The notes under the pieces were generated by a model. That model saw only the letters and a program-made list of their open reading frames with translations. It did no database searches and was not told the DNA's origin. A stretch of 64,000 nt of DNA from Streptomyces sp. S3(2020) (GTDB taxonomy: Bacteria; Actinomycetota; Actinomycetes; Streptomycetales; Streptomycetaceae), in the NCBI RefSeq assembly GCF_013044505.1, contig NZ_JABERD010000002.1, positions 97,867 to 161,866 of the forward strand, given 5' to 3'. The stretch's first letter is position 1, and the number at the start of each line of letters is the position of its first letter. Positions 59,550-64,000 of the stretch are shown here, piece by piece. The position numbers and the translations under genes were made by a program.

Positions 59550-60227
59550 ATGTCCCCGCGCAGCGCCTCGGTCAATGAAGAGTTGCGCCGGCGTTCCCGG
59601 GAGCGGCTCCTGCAGGCCGCGCTCGAACTGGTCTCCGAGCACGGCTATGAGGCGACGACGCTCGGCGACATCGCGGACCGGGCCGGTTCGGCGCGCGGGC
59701 TGACGTCGTACTACTTCCCCGGCAAGCGCCAGCTCGTACAGTCCGCCGTGCACCGGCTGATGCACCGCACGCTGGAGGAGGCGCTGGAGCGCGAGCCGCG
59801 TACCGACGACGGCGAGGAGCGGATGGCGCGGGCCATCGACGCGATCCTGGGCCTGGCCAGGGAGCGGCCCGTGCTGATGCGCCAGCACATGGCCGGACTG
59901 CTCCAGGCCGAGGGCTTCATGCCGTGCCCGGAACAGCGCCGCCTGGCCGAACTGCTACGGGACACCGTCGCCCGCAACGGCTCGAAGGACGTCGACGCCG
60001 ACTATCCGATGCTGCGCGCCCTGCTCATGGGCTCGGTCTACGCCGCCCTGGTGCCCGGTGTGCCGATGCCGATCCCGGTGCTGCGGGCCGAGTTGTTCGG
60101 GCGCTACCGGCTGGACTGGGAGCTGGGCGTCCCGCCGGACACCGATGAGGCGTCCGGCGGGACGTACGAGACCGATCTGTCGCGCTTCTTCGAGACCGGG
60201 GATCCCGCGGCCGGTCAGTCGAAGTAG
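59550..60227 (+). CDS. TetR family transcriptional regulator
   Basis: 225 residues with AGGAG eight bases before the ATG. HTH: ATTLGDIADRAGSARGLTSYYFPGKRQLVQSAV. The C-terminal domain is the ordinary TetR ligand-binding bundle (ERPVLMRQHMAGLLQAEGF). The palindrome in its own promoter suggests autoregulation. No divergent target; its last 13 bases overlap the convergent LVIVD gene, and the HAD gene upstream is a less likely target. Confidence 0.9.
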   Translation: MSPRSASVNEELRRRSRERLLQAALELVSEHGYEATTLGDIADRAGSARGLTSYYFPGKRQLVQSAVHRLMHRTLEEALEREPRTDDGEERMARAIDAILGLARERPVLMRQHMAGLLQAEGFMPCPEQRRLAELLRDTVARNGSKDVDADYPMLRALLMGSVYAALVPGVPMPIPVLRAELFGRYRLDWELGVPPDTDEASGGTYETDLSRFFETGDPAAGQSK

Positions 60228-61714
60228 TCCGGCTGCGTCTGGACGTTGAGCTCGCCCAGCCGGACCCACTTGGCCGCGTCCGTGCGGCGGTCCTTGATCT
60301 TCAGGACGTCGAAGCCCTTGGAGATGTCGTTCGAGTAGATGTAGCCGTTGTAGTAGTACGCCGACCAGGGACCGGCGGTGGTGAGCTGCTCGGTGTTCAC
60401 CGGGCCGCGCTCGAAGTAGGCGATCTCCTTCGGCTTCGAGGAGTCGGTGAAGTCCCAGACGGAGACTCCGCCCTGGTACCAGGCCTGGACCATGATGTCC
60501 TTGCCCTTGACCGGGATCAGCGAGCCGTTGTGGGCGACACAGACCTCGACGTCGGCCTGGTGGCGGGGGATCTTGAAGTAGCTGCGGAAGACCAGCTTGC
60601 GCTTGTCGCCCTTGCCGACGATGTCGTAGATGCCGTCGGCGCCGCGGTTCGGACCGATCGCCGCGTTGCAGGTGGCCGCGCCGCCGCCGCCCAACTCGTC
60701 GGTGAAGACGACCTTGTCGGCCTTCTGGTTGAAGGTCGCCGAGTGCCAGAACGCGAAGTTGACGTTGTCCTGCACCCGGTCGATGACCTTCGGGTTCTCG
60801 GGGTCCTTGATGGAGAACAGGATGCCGTCGCCCATGCAGGCGCCCGCCGCGAGGTCCTTCGAGGGCAGCACCGTGATGTCGTGGCAGCCGGTGGTCTTGG
60901 AGACGCCGGGGTTGGTGGGCCCACCGGGGTTGCCGCCGCCGTCCGGGCCCTCACCCGGGAACAGCACCGGGAAGCTCACGACCGCCGCCTTCTCCGGGGC
61001 GCCACGCGGCACCTTGATGACGGAGATGCCGTCGTGCGGCGGCTGGCAGTCGGGGTAGGCGGCGTTCGGCGAGTACGAGGAGACGTAGACGTAGACGTTC
61101 TTGCGCTCGGGGACCAGCGTGTGGGTGTGCGAGCCGCAGGCGGTCTCGACGGCGGCGACGTACTTCGGGTTCGCCTTGTCGCTGATGTCGAAGACCTTCA
61201 TGCCCTCCCAGGAGGACTTCTCCGTCGCGGGCTGCGTGGTGCTGTTGCAACTGTTGTCGGTGCGCGAGGAATCGGTCGACAGGAAGAGCAGGTTGCCGGA
61301 GACCGAGATGTCGTTCTGGGAACCGGGGCACAGGACCTGGGAAACGATCTTCGGTGCCTTCGGGTCGCTGATGTCGTAAGTGACGAAGCCGTCGAAATTA
61401 CCGGAGAAGGCGTACTTGCCCTGGAACGCCAGGTCCGAGTTGATACTCGCGAAGGCCTTGGGCGAGTTGGCGACATGCTCGATGTTGCCGGAGTGGACGA
61501 TCTCGTCCTTGCCGGGTATCTCCCCGTCGGCTATCGCGGCCCGGACCTCGGCCTCGGTGCTCCGGGACACTTCCTCGCCCACGGTGGAGCCGTCCCCCGG
61601 GTCGGGGGTCGCGGCCGCCGGTCCCGCCGTCAGCAGCGCCGCCAGGAGTCCGGCCGCGGCCGTGGCAACTCCCAGTCGTCTGTGCCGCGTTCGGGGATTC
61701 TTCAACAGGATCAC
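60215..61714 (-). CDS. Secreted LVIVD-repeat (beta-propeller) protein
   Basis: 499 residues from a GTG at 61714 with AGGGAGG upstream. Signal peptide (RRLGVATAAAGLLAALLTAG, cleaved after AAA). The mature part is a beta-propeller made of LVIVD-like blades (FDGFVTYDISDPKAPKIV, GMKVFDISDKANPKYVAAV, ILFSIKDPENPKVIDRV). Long loops carry Cys pairs. Such proteins are extracellular and of unknown ligand. It is divergent from a DUF305 lipoprotein with 64 bases between starts; the pair is probably co-regulated. Confidence 0.88.
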   Translation of the reverse strand: MILLKNPRTRHRRLGVATAAAGLLAALLTAGPAAATPDPGDGSTVGEEVSRSTEAEVRAAIADGEIPGKDEIVHSGNIEHVANSPKAFASINSDLAFQGKYAFSGNFDGFVTYDISDPKAPKIVSQVLCPGSQNDISVSGNLLFLSTDSSRTDNSCNSTTQPATEKSSWEGMKVFDISDKANPKYVAAVETACGSHTHTLVPERKNVYVYVSSYSPNAAYPDCQPPHDGISVIKVPRGAPEKAAVVSFPVLFPGEGPDGGGNPGGPTNPGVSKTTGCHDITVLPSKDLAAGACMGDGILFSIKDPENPKVIDRVQDNVNFAFWHSATFNQKADKVVFTDELGGGGAATCNAAIGPNRGADGIYDIVGKGDKRKLVFRSYFKIPRHQADVEVCVAHNGSLIPVKGKDIMVQAWYQGGVSVWDFTDSSKPKEIAYFERGPVNTEQLTTAGPWSAYYYNGYIYSNDISKGFDVLKIKDRRTDAAKWVRLGELNVQTQPDYFD

Positions 61715-61778
61715 TGTTTCCTCCCTAGTTCCGTTCACCTCGGAACGGGTCACGCACCACCGAAGTATTGTCTTCGCC

Positions 61779-62450
61779 ATGCACATACCAACAGGGGGCA
61801 ACAAGATCGCAATGAAGTTTTTCGCCCCGGTGGCCCTCACCGCCCTCGCGATGCTGGGACTCGGGGCCTGCGACGCGGACTCGGACGCGAAGCCGGCCCC
61901 GAGCGGACCGTCGGTGCTCGTGCCCGGCAAGCCCGGCGAGGCGAACCGCACCCTCTCCGCCGACGAGGCCGCGGACCAGCGCGCCGAGGACGACTCCCCC
62001 AACTCCGCGGACGTCTCGTACGCCCGGATGATGATCGAGCACCACACACAGGCTCTGGAGCTGACCGAACTCGTCCCGGAGCGCGCCGAGTCCAAGAAGG
62101 TCGAGAGGCTGGCCGAGCGGATCGCGGCGGCCCAGGGGCCGGAGATCGCCGCCATGCGGAGCTGGCTCAAGACGTACGGCAAGGAGGAGGAAGACGAGAA
62201 GGGCGACGCGCACGACCATTCCTCGATGCCGGGGATGGCCACCGAGGCACAGATCGACAAGCTGCGGGCCGCCAAGGGCAAGGCCTTCGACGAGCTCTTC
62301 CTCACCCTGATGATCACGCATCACGAAGGGGCGATCACCATGGCCGCCGACGTGAAGGGGCAGGGCAACAACATCCGGATCGAGGAGATGGCCGACGACG
62401 TGGTCGCCCAGCAGACGGCCGAGATCTCCCGGATGCGGGACATGCAGTAG
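61779..62450 (+). CDS. DUF305 family lipoprotein
   Basis: Up to 223 residues; a start at 61812 (MKFFAPVALTALAML) would give a more standard lipoprotein signal. The lipobox is LGLGACDAD. Two DUF305 halves contain the characteristic HH motifs: YARMMIEHHTQALEL and LTLMITHHEGAITMA. DUF305 proteins resemble ferritin-like or copper-associated exported proteins. An acidic, His-containing linker (DEKGDAHDHSSMPGM) lies between the halves, consistent with metal binding. Confidence 0.9.
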   Translation: MHIPTGGNKIAMKFFAPVALTALAMLGLGACDADSDAKPAPSGPSVLVPGKPGEANRTLSADEAADQRAEDDSPNSADVSYARMMIEHHTQALELTELVPERAESKKVERLAERIAAAQGPEIAAMRSWLKTYGKEEEDEKGDAHDHSSMPGMATEAQIDKLRAAKGKAFDELFLTLMITHHEGAITMAADVKGQGNNIRIEEMADDVVAQQTAEISRMRDMQ

Positions 62451-62478
62451 AAGGCCCCACCGACCTCAACCGCCCTGT

Positions 62479-62994
62479 CTAGCGCCGTGCGTGACGTGGC
62501 GTCAGGTAACCGGCGTCGCGCGCCTGCGCGATCATCCTGAGCGACTTGCGGCGACTGTGGCCGGTCGCGCACATCACCGCGAGCACCGGGTCGACACCCT
62601 CGTCCTGGGCCGCGCGGTACTCCTGGGCGAGCAGCCAGCGGCCCTCGGCGCCGCGCGGCCAGGCGGGCCGGGCGCGCCGCGATCCGGCCTGTTCGTCGTC
62701 CTCGTCCGCCGGTCCGGCACCGCACGCCTCGCAGAGCGGGCCCTCGATCCAGTCGGCGAACACCGCGAGGTCGTCGAGGGAGAGCGCCGGCTGGGCCCGG
62801 ACGTCCTCGATCGAGACCTGCCCCTCGGCCACGACGGCGAGCGCGTCGACCCGGGCGCCGTCGGTGAACGCCAGCCGGACGTTGAACCAGACTGTCGCGC
62901 CCTCACCCTCCTGCACTTCCCACGCGGGCCACACGGACACCGCGCCGTCCGTCGGGCAACGATCAGAAAGATTAAGAAACGATGCTTCTAGCAC
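62479..62994 (-). CDS. DUF6214 family protein
   Basis: 171 residues, soluble and acidic. Matches DUF6214: TVWFNVRLAFTDGARVDALAVVAEGQVSIEDVRAQPALSL, a CEACGAG pair, then a helical C-terminal part with HSRRKSLRMIAQARDAGYL. Unknown function. Convergent with the DUF305 gene. Divergent from the ferredoxin reductase gene, with 145 bases between starts. Confidence 0.78.
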   Translation of the reverse strand: MLEASFLNLSDRCPTDGAVSVWPAWEVQEGEGATVWFNVRLAFTDGARVDALAVVAEGQVSIEDVRAQPALSLDDLAVFADWIEGPLCEACGAGPADEDDEQAGSRRARPAWPRGAEGRWLLAQEYRAAQDEGVDPVLAVMCATGHSRRKSLRMIAQARDAGYLTPRHARR

Positions 62995-63139
62995 ACACGC
63001 AACGTAACCGCATGATCACTTTCCATACCAACGGACACGCGTCCACGGACCCGTACGGCACCCTGTCAGCGCAGCGGCGACGGTGCGATGCTGGAGACAT
63101 CAGCGATCTCCTCTGATCCCTCGGGTAAGGAGTACCGCC

Positions 63140-64000
63140 GTGCTTCGTGTCGCCGTCGTCGGCTCCGGGCCGAGCGGGTGCTACACCGCCCAGAGTCTCG
63201 TCCAGCTCGATCCGTCGGCCCGCGTCGACGTCCTGGACCGGCTGCCCTGCCCATACGGACTGGTGCGCTACGGGGTGGCGCCGGACCACGAGAAGATCAA
63301 GTCCCTCCAGAACAATCTGCGCACGGTCCTGGAGCACGAGCGGGTGCGCTTCCTCGGCGGTGTGCGGGTGGGCGAGGACGGGGTGTCCGCCGCCCGGCTG
63401 CGGGAGCTGTACCACGCGGTCGTGTACTGCGTGGGGGCCGCCACCGACCGGCATCTGGGCGTACCCGGCGAGAACCTGCCGGGCAGTTGGTCGGCGACCG
63501 AGTTCGTGTCCTGGTACAGCGCCCATCCGGACGCCGTGGACGACGGATTCGTACGCGGTGCCCGCTCGGCCGTGGTCATCGGCGTGGGGAACGTCGCGGT
63601 CGACGTGGCCCGGATGCTCGCCCGGGGCGCGGCGGAGCTGAGCCCCACGGACATGCCGCAGGCGGCGTTCGACGCGCTGGCGGCGAGCCGGGTGTCCGAG
63701 GTGCACATGGTGGGTCGGCGCGGCCCCTCCCAGGCCCGCTTCACCACCAAGGAGCTGCGCGAGCTGGGCGGTCTTCCGGACACCGAAGTGAGCGTGGATC
63801 CCGAGGAGTTGGCGCTGGACCCGGCATTCCTCGACCCCTCCGCGCTGCCCGCCGCGCAGCGCCGCAACGTGGAGGTGCTGCGCGGCTGGGCCACGACCCC
63901 CGGGCGGTCCGCCGCACGCCGGATCCGTATGCGCTTCTTCCTGCGTCCCGTCGAACTCCTCGCCGAGAAAGGGCGGGTGGGCGTGGTGCTGTCTCTTTTC
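63140..64000 (+). CDS. Ferredoxin/adrenodoxin-type NADP+ reductase (3' end missing)
   Basis: 287 residues are visible before the window ends. GTG at 63140 with AAGGAG seven bases before. FAD fold: VAVVGSGPSGCYTAQSLVQLD, then PYGLVRYGVAPDHEKIKSLQNNL, the adrenodoxin-reductase signature. NADP fold: SAVVIGVGNVAVDVARMLARG. These enzymes, like mycobacterial FprA, reduce ferredoxins for P450s and other redox systems. No P450 or ferredoxin gene is inside the window. Confidence 0.93.
   Translation, partial: MLRVAVVGSGPSGCYTAQSLVQLDPSARVDVLDRLPCPYGLVRYGVAPDHEKIKSLQNNLRTVLEHERVRFLGGVRVGEDGVSAARLRELYHAVVYCVGAATDRHLGVPGENLPGSWSATEFVSWYSAHPDAVDDGFVRGARSAVVIGVGNVAVDVARMLARGAAELSPTDMPQAAFDALAASRVSEVHMVGRRGPSQARFTTKELRELGGLPDTEVSVDPEELALDPAFLDPSALPAAQRRNVEVLRGWATTPGRSAARRIRMRFFLRPVELLAEKGRVGVVLSLF

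Overview
The window is chromosomal DNA of a Streptomyces-type actinomycete. The evidence is the very high G+C with strong third-position G/C bias, GTG and even TTG starts, short 4-bp stop/start overlaps, and many actinomycete families: mycothiol-dependent maleylpyruvate isomerase-like protein, deazaflavin-dependent reductase, DUF6332, DUF6421, DUF6629, DUF6986 and PknB-like kinase. No rRNA, tRNA, CRISPR array, transposase or phage gene was seen. Most of the window reads as intact, mixed-function chromosome, with about 66 intact or partial genes and one clear pseudogene.

Region by region. 1-8.2 kb: the end of a Fis/AAA-type regulator, a small exported protein, a sortase, a large secreted ricin-lectin/beta-helix protein, a ThuA-Gfo/Idh/MocA sugar operon behind a GAAA-N-TTTC palindrome, and a glutamate-cysteine ligase-like enzyme. 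8.4-11 kb: a VOC protein, a decayed nitronate monooxygenase, a cyclodipeptide synthase preceded by a possible small basic peptide, and a DUF6629 membrane protein. 11-18.8 kb: two MFS exporters, a MarR regulator, a two-component system, and a TetR/deazaflavin-reductase divergon with a dense operator array. 18.8-24 kb: geranylgeranyl-reductase-like flavoprotein, M20 dipeptidase, kinase-fold protein and an AAA-Nudix fusion. 24-26.1 kb: a coupled pair made of a PLL-lectin metzincin protease lacking a signal peptide and a HEAT-repeat protein. 26.4-32.2 kb: ROK/LacI sugar control, a proline-repeat protein and a Ser/Thr kinase. 32.2-38.3 kb: DUF6986 aldolase, secreted endonuclease/phosphatase-fold protein, etfBA, flavin reductase, thioredoxin and DUF4395. 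38.5-50.8 kb: acyltransferase, unknown membrane-anchored proteins, B3/B4 and transglutaminase-like proteins, the DUF6421-SDR-threonine aldolase operon, GDPD, GNAT, two VOC proteins, aldo/keto reductase and cupin. 51-64 kb: a GH-A-type glycosidase, a FUSC/MarR operon, DUF5134, M56 peptidase, PAP2 phosphatase coupled to a zinc-ribbon protein, HAD hydrolase, TetR, an LVIVD/DUF305 pair, DUF6214, and the start of a ferredoxin-NADP reductase.

The genes form many small, independently regulated units rather than one pathway. Carbohydrate and envelope functions recur: beta-helix/ricin protein, ThuA/Gfo, ROK/LacI, GH-A, sortase, GDPD and acyltransferase. Redox genes recur too: etfBA, flavin reductase, thioredoxin, deazaflavin reductase, aldo/keto reductase and ferredoxin reductase. 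The least ordinary items are the PLL-metzincin/HEAT pair, the cyclodipeptide synthase with Asp in place of a conserved Glu and its upstream mini-gene, the AAA-Nudix fusion, the GH-A enzyme without an evident signal peptide, and several well-formed operator palindromes.
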